Shown here in pieces: positions 1 to 5,940 of a stretch of 5,957 nucleotides of DNA. Under the pieces are notes generated by a model, which was not told the origin of the DNA, did no database searches, and saw only the letters and a program-made list of their open reading frames with translations. The position numbers were made by a program, and so were the translations under genes. Origin of the DNA: Bacteroidales bacterium (GTDB taxonomy: Bacteria > Bacteroidota > Bacteroidia > Bacteroidales > UBA932). Position 1 is the stretch's first letter. Each line of letters opens with the position of its first letter. The stretch spans positions 1 to 5,957 of the forward strand of contig JAFYMJ010000078.1 in the NCBI GenBank assembly GCA_017556665.1. Direction: 5' to 3'.

Positions 1-949
1 CTTGTTTTGAATATGTGAAGGTATACTTAATTGAGCCTGGGGTATCTTCTTCTGTAAAGTCATAGATTGCCCATTTCTTTACTTCCCATGGAATAATATT
101 ACCTAAACCATGGAAATAATCCTCTCCCCTGGTAATAAACTCCTTTCCCTCTACAATCATTGTTGAAAGGAAAGCAGATGAGTGGGGTGGGATGACAAGA
201 ATCTGCTCACTGGTATAAGTGGTAGTTGTTGCCCTGGTTTTCCCACCACCAATACTCACACCGGCACCCAGATGAACATTTAAACCAGTACTTCCAGCGT
301 TGGTTACCGACATTTGCTTTGATCCATCATGGTAAATATGAGAAGAACCATCCAGATTTACGCGAAAACATTTGGACTTGTCAATATAGATGGTCTGGTC
401 ACTTTTGTTTGTTATTTTTATATCTCTATGTCCCACAACCCAATTAAAGGCCATTCGAGTTTCATTCCATTCAAAAGCTATTTCTATATCCTCATTGGAA
501 AGGACAGAATTTTTTGTAAAGGCAAATTTATAGAAGAATATCCCTATAGGTTTTGTTGACGGGGCTCTTTCTTTCAGAGGCGTTATTTTGGAGTTGTTGT
601 ATACATCCTTGAGTGCCTGGTTATTACTTGCAGTTGCAACTTCAATCAGACGAGGTTCTGTTGGTGAACCCTTTGGATCAGATGTTACATTAGCATCCTC
701 TTTTATATTATCGTATCTCTCCACTTCACCATTTTGGTAGTTGATTGATAAAATTTCAGAAAGTTTAAGTGTGTAGAGTGGTCCGTCGGGATTGGAAGCT
801 TTCTTATATTTAATTTCAGAACTTGAAACTTCCATAACCTTGGATTGTATAATTGTACCGTCTCTGCGCACAATCATATCTTGTGCGAAAAGCGGGGTTA
901 TCACAAGTAGCGATAATAGTGTAAGAATTATTTGTCGGATGTTGTACAT
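1..949 (-). CDS. Secreted hypothetical protein, Bacteroidetes type (3' end outside window)
   Basis: I read this minus-strand frame by translating the reverse complement. It opens with ATG at 949 and stays open for 316 codons to the window edge, so the C-terminus is missing. Residues 1-22 form a signal peptide: a short N-region with Arg5, a hydrophobic core (about 7-21) and a likely signal peptidase I cut after Phe-Ala22, before Gln-Asp. There is no lipobox cysteine, so export to the periplasm or surface is more likely than lipidation. Residues about 24-75 resemble a short N-terminal module I associate with Bacteroidetes hypothetical proteins (MIVRRDGTIIQSKV, then EIKYKKASNPDGPLYTL and SINYQNGEVERY). 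The rest looks beta-rich, with a Gly-rich then Thr-rich stretch near residues 228-245 and an IPPHSS motif after it. I do not recognise a function. Start choice is supported by a promoter ending about 25 bases upstream. Arg codons are mixed (5 of 11 CGN), unlike the AGA-dominated ligase. The gene is divergent from the MATE gene. Confidence 0.85.
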   Translation of the reverse strand, partial: MYNIRQIILTLLSLLVITPLFAQDMIVRRDGTIIQSKVMEVSSSEIKYKKASNPDGPLYTLKLSEILSINYQNGEVERYDNIKEDANVTSDPKGSPTEPRLIEVATASNNQALKDVYNNSKITPLKERAPSTKPIGIFFYKFAFTKNSVLSNEDIEIAFEWNETRMAFNWVVGHRDIKITNKSDQTIYIDKSKCFRVNLDGSSHIYHDGSKQMSVTNAGSTGLNVHLGAGVSIGGGKTRATTTTYTSEQILVIPPHSSAFLSTMIVEGKEFITRGEDYFHGLGNIIPWEVKKWAIYDFTEEDTPGSIKYTFTYSKQ

Positions 950-973
950 GTATGTGGCTTTTATGTATACATA

Positions 974-1005
974 CAAAAGTAATTATTATTTAACAGATTA
1001 GCAAA
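974..1005 (-). promoter_or_regulatory. Bacteroidetes-type promoter for the secreted hypothetical gene
   Basis: On the minus strand TTTG (1005-1002) is followed after 20 bases by TACTTTTG (981-974), an exact match to the -7 consensus TAnnTTTG with the expected -33 spacing. Transcription would start near 966-970, leaving a leader of about 20 bases before the ATG at 949. A 10-base palindrome, ATGTATACAT (963-972), lies over the predicted start of transcription. Matches are read directly from the sequence; promoter activity is inferred. Confidence 0.7.
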
Positions 1006-1091
1006 GTGGCTATTATCTTATGGGTAATTGATGTTTTATTTACATGGAAAATGTGCTAAATTGCATAGTTATTCATTAACTGAAACAACAG

Positions 1092-2420
1092 ATGAAACCA
1101 AAAATAACAAGCAAGGAGATTTGGGGTATAGCGTTGCCTATTATGTTGGGCAATATGGCACAAACAGTAATTAACTTTACAGATACTGCTTTTTTGGGCC
1201 ATCTTGGTGTAATAGCTTTGGGTGCCTCTATGCTTGCTGGTTTGTTCTACTTTGTTTTTACTGTTGTGGCGGCAGGATTTGCAATAGGAATCCAGATTAT
1301 AGTTGCACGTAGGTTTGGAGAGAAGAATTTTAGTAGAATTGGAGCCATTTTTGAGCACGGAGCACTGTTTGTACTCATAATGGGTTCAATCCTGTTCTCT
1401 GTACTGTTCTTTTTGTCTGATTATCTGTTGCTGTGGCTAATAGACTCGCCCAACATTTATGATGCCTCGCTGGAATATATAAAATACCGCCAATGGGGAA
1501 TCCTTTTTGTATGTTTCAATTTCTTGTATAGAGCCTTGTATGTAGGAATATCCTCCACAAAGGTTATTACTTACTCTACCATAATAATGGCAGCTGTTAA
1601 TATAATATTAGATTATTGCCTTATATTTGGTAACCTTGGTTTCCCGCAAATGGGTATTGGAGGTGCTGCTTTGGCATCGTTATGTGCAGAGATATCTGCT
1701 TTTGCATTCTTTACATTCTACACATATATTTTGCCAACAAGAGAACAATTTGGCCTTTTTAAGGCTCATAAACTGGAATTTAAGCTGTTGCAGAGAATAT
1801 TAAAGGTATCTGCACCAACTATGACACAGAAGCTTTTCTCTTTTGGAGTATGGTTTATATTCTTTGTTCTTATAGAGAAGATGGGAGAGACAGCTGCGGG
1901 AATTTCTTCTGTAACAAGAAGTATATATATGATTCTTGTTACTCCTTGTTTTGCATTTTCTACAACCACAAATACATTGGTAAGCAGAATTATAGGCGAA
2001 GGACACCCAGAACAGGTTTTCTATATAATTAAAAAGGTGTTAAAAAATTACATGATATGCACAATTCCAATTGTGGTACTTGTAGCAATTTTCCCTGTAC
2101 AGATGGCCAGCATTTACACAGATGATCTGAATTTTGCACAACTGGTTGTCCCTTCTATTTTGGTCATTTGCAGCGGAACAATTTTCCAAGGTATTGGCAA
2201 TGCCTATTTTGAGGCGGTCTCCGGCACAGGAAATACATCTGCTGCTTTGTACCTCGAGACAGCTATTCTAATCATCTATATTGCGTTCATCTTTTCTATG
2301 ACACATCTTACTACAAGAGTTGAATTGGTTTGGTTTGCAGAACTTTTATATGGTGTGCTACTTGGAATCTTCTGCTACCTTTATATGAAACTTGCCAAAT
2401 GGGATAGGAAAGTGGTATAG
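1092..2420 (+). CDS. MATE-family multidrug/metabolite efflux transporter
   Basis: This is a 442-residue polytopic inner-membrane protein of the MATE (NorM/DinF-like) family, whose members export drugs or metabolites in exchange for Na+ or H+. Length is normal for the family and about 12 hydrophobic segments can be followed. Segment 1 carries the conserved motif with Asp31 (FTDTAFLGHLG). The family signature with NIILDY, LIFG, MGIGGAALAS spans about residues 169-196. A charged linker near 207-232 (TREQFGLF, then HKLEFKLL) separates the two six-helix lobes, and GNTSAA near the C-terminal end fits the second repeat. ATG 1092 is the first ATG after an in-frame stop at 1077-1079; no strong ribosome site precedes it, as usual in Bacteroidetes. 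The promoter is unclear. Substrate cannot be told from sequence. A NorM, DinF or MepA-like assignment is not decided here. No truncation or frameshift is seen. Confidence 0.93.
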   Translation: MKPKITSKEIWGIALPIMLGNMAQTVINFTDTAFLGHLGVIALGASMLAGLFYFVFTVVAAGFAIGIQIIVARRFGEKNFSRIGAIFEHGALFVLIMGSILFSVLFFLSDYLLLWLIDSPNIYDASLEYIKYRQWGILFVCFNFLYRALYVGISSTKVITYSTIIMAAVNIILDYCLIFGNLGFPQMGIGGAALASLCAEISAFAFFTFYTYILPTREQFGLFKAHKLEFKLLQRILKVSAPTMTQKLFSFGVWFIFFVLIEKMGETAAGISSVTRSIYMILVTPCFAFSTTTNTLVSRIIGEGHPEQVFYIIKKVLKNYMICTIPIVVLVAIFPVQMASIYTDDLNFAQLVVPSILVICSGTIFQGIGNAYFEAVSGTGNTSAALYLETAILIIYIAFIFSMTHLTTRVELVWFAELLYGVLLGIFCYLYMKLAKWDRKVV

Positions 2421-2529
2421 AGAATAATTATACTTTCTTGGCCGGATCCTGTAGAATTTGGAGCATATCTGAATTCCAAAAGATAAATTCTTTATGTCAA
2501 AAAGTAATCTTATAGTGTCTTTTTTTCAC

Positions 2530-2537
2530 TAATTTTG
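2530..2537 (+). promoter_or_regulatory. Candidate upstream -7 element for the acyl-CoA ligase gene
   Basis: TAATTTTG exactly matches TAnnTTTG, but no TTTG or TTG is found at the expected -33 distance. If active it would give a leader of roughly 55-60 bases before ATG 2600. It may be a second, weaker or regulated promoter, or a chance match in AT-rich DNA. Confidence 0.35.
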
Positions 2538-2555
2538 CATTTTTTTATTGCAAAA
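2533..2555. repeat. 7-bp inverted repeat, possible operator
   Basis: TTTTGCA (2533-2539) and TGCAAAA (2549-2555) are perfect inverted repeats with a 9-base T-rich spacer. The left arm overlaps the upstream -7 element and the right arm overlaps the TTG that serves as -33 of the main promoter, so a bound protein could affect both. It lacks a following T run, so it is not a standard terminator. AT-rich DNA makes a chance repeat of this length plausible. Confidence 0.4.
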
Positions 2556-2576
2556 GGTAATATTTGAGTACTTTTG
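2548..2576 (+). promoter_or_regulatory. Main Bacteroidetes-type promoter for the acyl-CoA ligase gene
   Basis: TTG (2548-2550) lies 18 bases before TACTTTTG (2569-2576), an exact TAnnTTTG -7 match. Transcription would start near 2581-2584, leaving a leader of about 16-20 bases before ATG 2600. This placement argues against a start at TTG 2564, which would lie upstream of the transcript start. Confidence 0.65.
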
Positions 2577-2599
2577 CGACGCTAAAAACTAATTCTAAA

Positions 2600-4249
2600 A
2601 TGATAAACTTACACTTTTTAACAAGATTAGAGAACTCTGTAAAGAAATATTGGGATTTTCCTGTTCTTTGCAACTATAGAGGCAGCTCATATACTTATGG
2701 ACAAATGGCAACACAGATTGCAAAATTTGATTTGTTGCTTAAAGAGGCTGGAGTAAATAAAGGTGACAGAATTGCTATATGTGCAAAAAACTCGGCAAAC
2801 TGGGGTATAGCATTCTTCTCAACCGTAATATATGAGGCGGTAGCGGTTCCAATTCTTGTAGATTTCCATCCAGAAAGTGTAAATGGTCTTGTAGATCACT
2901 CAGAGAGTGTAATCCTATTCACCGACAATGATGTATGGCAAAAGCTTAACATAGAGAAAATGCCACTTGTAAAGGCTGTAATCTCTACAACAGACTTTTC
3001 TCTATTGTATGCAAGAGAGGAAGCTTTTGCAAACAAATACAAAGAGATGGATGAGATGTTTGCAAAGAAATATCCGTCTGGATTTGGTGCAGACGATGTA
3101 AAATATCCAACCGGCAACGATAAGGATTTGGCAATCATCAACTATACATCAGGCAGTACAGGTACCCCTAACGGTGTAATGTTAAGATATGAGTGTATTA
3201 GTGCAAACGTAGATTTTGCCCAAGACAGATTGCCTTGCGACAGAGGAGACCAGATTGTATCTATGTTGCCAATGGCACACATGTACGGTATGATGTTTGA
3301 GTTCATTTATCCGGCTTGCTGTGGTGCAACAGTTTACTATTTGGGTAAAATGCCTACCCCAGCAGTTTTGTTAGGAGCTATGGCAGAGGTTAAACCATAC
3401 CTAATTATTACTGTTCCACTTGTAATGGAGAAAATTTTCAAAGGAAAGGTTCAGCCAGCCCTTAACAAGCCAATAATGAAAATCCTTACAAAGATTCCTG
3501 GTGTAAACCAACTTATCTTTAAGAAAATCCGTACAACACTGCTTAATGCATTTGGTGGCAAAGTAAGAGTTTTGGTAATGGGTGGTGCAGCTCTTAATCC
3601 AGAGGTGGAGACATGGTTCAAGAGATTCAAACTTCCTTTTACAATTGGTTATGGTATGACAGAGGCTTCTCCGCTTCTTGCTTATGAGCCATGGGATACA
3701 TTTGTACCACGTTCTTGCGGTAAGGCTGTAGAGTCGGTTGAGGTTAGAATTGATTCAAGCAACCCTCAAAAAATTGTAGGTGAGATTCAGGCAAGAGGAA
3801 TAAGCATAATGTCTGGTTACTTTAAGAACGAAGAGGCTACTAAAGCTGCATTTACAGCAGACGGTTGGATGAATACAGGCGATTTGGGAATAATTGACAA
3901 GAAAGGCAATATCTTTATTAAAGGTAGAAGCAAAAATATGATTCTAAGTGCAAATGGTCAGAATATTTATCCAGAGGAGATAGAGGCAGCTTTCAATAAT
4001 CAGGATTATGTATTGGAGTCTGTTGTTGTAAGCAGAGGGGTAAATTTGGTTGCTCTTGTTTACTTTGATAACGATAAACTTAAAAATGATGGTATAGAGG
4101 GAGAGTTGTTCAATCAGAAGGTAGAAGAGATTAGAACAAACATCAATCTTACAATGCCGGTTTACAGCAAGATTTCTGAGATTGAAGTTAGAAAAGAGCC
4201 GTTTGAGAAAACTCCAAAAATGAGTATCAAAAGATTCTTATATTCATAA
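2600..4249 (+). CDS. Long-chain fatty acid--CoA ligase (AMP-binding, FadD-like)
   Basis: This is a 549-residue cytosolic adenylate-forming enzyme expected to activate fatty acids with ATP and then form acyl-CoA, releasing AMP and PPi. ANL-superfamily motifs appear in order: A3 P-loop YTSGSTGTPNGV from Tyr182; LPMAHMYGM in the A4 region; A5 YGMTE at 351-355; A7 TGDLG around Asp428; A8 hinge GRSKNM from Gly442; and C-terminal A10-like TPKMSIKRF near residues 538-546. Start: the frame also opens at TTG 2564, but an exact -7 promoter element lies inside that extension, so ATG 2600 is preferred. Two usually conserved lysines look changed: Asn191 stands where A3 normally has Lys, and Ser542 aligns with the usual catalytic Lys of A10, although Lys540 and Lys544 flank it. 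Arg codons are 16 of 18 AGA. Expression appears monocistronic, with its own promoter and a strong terminator. Chain-length preference cannot be read from sequence; another carboxylic acid substrate is possible. Confidence 0.9.
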   Translation: MINLHFLTRLENSVKKYWDFPVLCNYRGSSYTYGQMATQIAKFDLLLKEAGVNKGDRIAICAKNSANWGIAFFSTVIYEAVAVPILVDFHPESVNGLVDHSESVILFTDNDVWQKLNIEKMPLVKAVISTTDFSLLYAREEAFANKYKEMDEMFAKKYPSGFGADDVKYPTGNDKDLAIINYTSGSTGTPNGVMLRYECISANVDFAQDRLPCDRGDQIVSMLPMAHMYGMMFEFIYPACCGATVYYLGKMPTPAVLLGAMAEVKPYLIITVPLVMEKIFKGKVQPALNKPIMKILTKIPGVNQLIFKKIRTTLLNAFGGKVRVLVMGGAALNPEVETWFKRFKLPFTIGYGMTEASPLLAYEPWDTFVPRSCGKAVESVEVRIDSSNPQKIVGEIQARGISIMSGYFKNEEATKAAFTADGWMNTGDLGIIDKKGNIFIKGRSKNMILSANGQNIYPEEIEAAFNNQDYVLESVVVSRGVNLVALVYFDNDKLKNDGIEGELFNQKVEEIRTNINLTMPVYSKISEIEVRKEPFEKTPKMSIKRFLYS

Positions 4250-4272
4250 ATTTATAATGTTTGTTGTGTGAG

Positions 4273-4310
4273 ACAGGCAATAGTCGCAAAGATTATTGCC
4301 TGTTTTGTTT
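4273..4310 (+). terminator. Rho-independent terminator after the acyl-CoA ligase gene
   Basis: A strong hairpin pairs 4273-4285 (ACAGGCAATAGTC) with 4291-4303 (GATTATTGCCTGT). The outer 10 pairs are perfect Watson-Crick, followed by one G-T and two further pairs, with loop GCAAA (4286-4290). A T-rich tail (TTTTGTTTTA) follows at once. It starts 23 bases after the ligase stop codon and should end that transcript. Its tail runs into the -7 element of the downstream AraC gene. Confidence 0.9.
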
Positions 4311-4319
4311 TATCTTTGC
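4286..4319. repeat. 8-bp inverted repeat spanning the AraC promoter
   Basis: GCAAAGAT (4286-4293) and ATCTTTGC (4312-4319) are perfect inverted repeats 18 bases apart. The left arm is the loop plus inner 3' arm of the terminator and occupies the place where a -33 element would be expected. The right arm overlaps the -7 element. It could be an operator, for example for autoregulation by the AraC protein, or an alternative RNA pairing; neither is shown. Confidence 0.45.
4311..4318 (+). promoter_or_regulatory. -7 promoter element of the AraC-family gene
   Basis: TATCTTTG is an exact TAnnTTTG match directly after the terminator T tract. No TTTG is present on the plus strand at the expected -33 distance (about 4287-4290 reads CAAA), which would fit a weak or activator-dependent promoter. 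Transcription would start near 4322-4325, only a few bases before ATG 4327, so the mRNA may be nearly leaderless. Confidence 0.6.
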
Positions 4320-4326
4320 CTTAGGT

Positions 4327-5235
4327 ATGAGGTCAAAAAAACTTAAACACATAAACCTTTTGCAACTTAAAAGGGATTTTGGGAATGCATCTGTCTGGAA
4401 TATAGGTGACGGCTTTTTTATTGCAGATGCAGTTGTAGATGGTAAGAATATCCCATTTATAAGCTATCCTACAAAAATTGATGTTTATGTGGGGCTGTTC
4501 TGTGTATCGGGAAACTTAACATTAAGTCTGGACTTAAAGGAACTTAAAATTACAAGAAACACTTTCTCCGTAATTACCCCGGGAAATATTGTAAAACTTG
4601 AGAACAACTCAAAGAATGCAGGGTGTCATTTAATAGCAATTGTTTTGTCGGCTGAGTATTTTGCAAAACTAAGGTTTGACATATCAAGATTTTTTGTGCA
4701 GAACAATCCTTTGCTCACACCTACAATTACCCTTACAAAATCCGAGATGGCGTTGGCTACAAAGTATTACAGTTTAATGAAGAATGTAATATCGGCAAAA
4801 AGGCCATATATGCTTGAGAGTATTATTACTTTATGTACATCCCTTATATATGAGATTGCCGGGGCGTGGAAAGGTAGAAATAAAGCAGATGAAACAAATA
4901 AAGAAGGAGTTACTACAAGACATAAAGAGATATATGACAAATTTATATCTCTTGTAGCCAAACACCATAAAAAGGAGAGCTCGGTAAATTTTTATGCAGG
5001 GGCATTATGTATCTCTCCAAAATATTTGGCAAAGGTTGTAAAGAGTGCAAGTGGCAAAACAGCATCGTACTGGATAGATTCATATATAATTCTGGAGGCG
5101 CAGAACCTGCTCAGATATTCAGATCTTTCAATTAAGGACATTGTGTATCACCTTAATTTTTCAAACCAGAGTGTATTCTATAAATTTTTTAAAGCTCACA
5201 CTGGGGTAACTCCAACACAATACAGAAACAGTTAG
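4327..5235 (+). CDS. AraC-family transcriptional regulator
   Basis: This is a 302-residue cytoplasmic DNA-binding regulator. The C-terminal domain (about residues 199-302) is the two-helix-turn-helix AraC/XylS type. The first HTH has FYAGALCISPKYLAKVVK (about 222-239) and the second has SIKDIVYHLNFSNQSVFYKF. It ends with the family hallmark FKAHTGVTPTQYR. The N-terminal half (about 1-150) looks like a beta-rich cupin-like sensing domain, with GNLTLSLDLKEL and VITPGNIVKLEN; its ligand is unknown. Residues about 150-198 form a linker region. Start: the frame also opens at TTG 4261, but that would put the terminator hairpin and promoter inside the gene, so ATG 4327 is chosen. It has its own promoter, separated from the ligase by a terminator. 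Its targets are unknown; autoregulation or control of the neighbouring ligase or transporter is only inference. Its stop lies 2 bases from the convergent transporter stop. Confidence 0.92.
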   Translation: MRSKKLKHINLLQLKRDFGNASVWNIGDGFFIADAVVDGKNIPFISYPTKIDVYVGLFCVSGNLTLSLDLKELKITRNTFSVITPGNIVKLENNSKNAGCHLIAIVLSAEYFAKLRFDISRFFVQNNPLLTPTITLTKSEMALATKYYSLMKNVISAKRPYMLESIITLCTSLIYEIAGAWKGRNKADETNKEGVTTRHKEIYDKFISLVAKHHKKESSVNFYAGALCISPKYLAKVVKSASGKTASYWIDSYIILEAQNLLRYSDLSIKDIVYHLNFSNQSVFYKFFKAHTGVTPTQYRNS

Positions 5236-5237
5236 GG

Positions 5238-5912
5238 CTAGTCTTTAATGCAGTATTTTAAACCTTTGATTACAGCGTAGGCCAAAGGTGTGCCAAAGAA
5301 AGCTTCAATAAGAAGTTTTATGCAGTATTGGAAAGCTATCATATACAGCAAATCGTGAGTAGATACAATGCCACCAAAGGCAATAAGGACAAAAGGCAAT
5401 GTATCAAAGATATATCCAATGGCAGAGCTGCCAATTGTTCTGACCCACAATCTTCTGCCTTTGGTCTTCTCTTTTATCTTTTCCATAATCCAAGCATTTG
5501 AAAGTTCACCCAACAAGAAGCCTGCAAGGGAAGCAACCACTATTCTTGGAACATATGTGAACATGTGGTTATAGGCTTGGGCAGTTGTATCCAGGTAGTC
5601 TGGAGATGGCAACCATACACCTATCTGGGTACAGACAACCATAAGAATATTGCAGAAAAATGTCATCCAGATAACTTTCTTGGCAGTTTTAAAGCCCCAA
5701 AGTTCTGTAAGGACATCTCCCAACATATATGCAAATGGGAATGTTATTGTTCCGGCGTCAAAATAGAAGAGACCAAAGAGACTAATTACTTTTACTGCCA
5801 TTACATTGGAAACCAGATACAATGTAACAAACAATGAAATCACAATCATTAAGGCAGTATTGTCCTTAATCTTTCGGTTTTTTAAAGGGTTTCCCGATAC
5901 CTTGTGTAGCAT
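5238..5912 (-). CDS. yhhQ: Queuosine precursor transporter (YhhQ/DUF165 family)
   Basis: This is a 224-residue inner-membrane protein of the DUF165/COG1738 family. E. coli YhhQ in this family imports queuosine precursors (preQ0/preQ1) for tRNA modification. About six hydrophobic segments can be seen, the first at about 20-42. Family landmarks include SNVMAVK (35-41), FPFAYMLGDVLTELWG (58-73), PRIVVASLAGFLLGE (122-136) and WVRTIGSSAIGYIFDT (156-171). Length is normal and the frame is intact. The ATG at 5912 is chosen because an exact -7 element lies about 20 bases upstream; a start at Met22 would cut into segment 1. No queuosine biosynthesis gene lies within the window, so the substrate could be preQ0, preQ1 or queuine salvaged from outside; the sequence does not say which. 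No preQ1 riboswitch fits in the short leader. The gene converges on the AraC gene with a 2-base gap. Confidence 0.92.
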   Translation of the reverse strand: MLHKVSGNPLKNRKIKDNTALMIVISLFVTLYLVSNVMAVKVISLFGLFYFDAGTITFPFAYMLGDVLTELWGFKTAKKVIWMTFFCNILMVVCTQIGVWLPSPDYLDTTAQAYNHMFTYVPRIVVASLAGFLLGELSNAWIMEKIKEKTKGRRLWVRTIGSSAIGYIFDTLPFVLIAFGGIVSTHDLLYMIAFQYCIKLLIEAFFGTPLAYAVIKGLKYCIKD

Positions 5913-5932
5913 AACTGTTAACTTTTACCCCG

Positions 5933-5940
5933 CAAAGGTA
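5933..5940 (-). promoter_or_regulatory. yhhQ: -7 promoter element of the queuosine precursor transporter gene
   Basis: On the minus strand TACCTTTG exactly matches TAnnTTTG and is followed by GCGGGG. The predicted start of transcription leaves a leader of roughly 15-18 bases before ATG 5912. The -33 position, about 20 bases further upstream, falls outside the window and cannot be checked. Confidence 0.6.

Noticed and set aside
226..1001. Small plus-strand reading frames at 226-447, 329-559 and 792-1001
   Set aside because: They are antisense to the secreted-protein gene, have no recognisable domain and no promoter; shadows of the minus-strand gene.
1028..1063. Possible MATE promoter: TTG at 1028-1030 and TAAATTGC near 1057
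   Set aside because: The -7 match is one base short of TAnnTTTG and the spacing (26 bases) is too long; the MATE promoter stays unassigned.
2451..2483. Weak inverted repeat TTTGGA / TCCAAA after the MATE gene, considered as a terminator
   Set aside because: The stem is only 6-7 pairs with a loop of 10-12 bases and no T tract follows.
1092..5235. MATE, ligase and AraC genes as one operon
   Set aside because: The ligase and the AraC gene each have an exact -7 element, and a strong terminator separates them; the MATE-ligase spacer also holds promoters.
5262..5289. Inverted repeat ACCTTTG-N14-CAAAGGT as a terminator for the AraC transcript
   Set aside because: It lies inside the transporter coding region, has a 14-base loop and lacks a following T run on either strand; likely coincidence.
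5368..5837. Plus-strand reading frames at 5368-5574 and 5565-5837
   Set aside because: They lie antisense within the well-supported transporter gene and show no family features.
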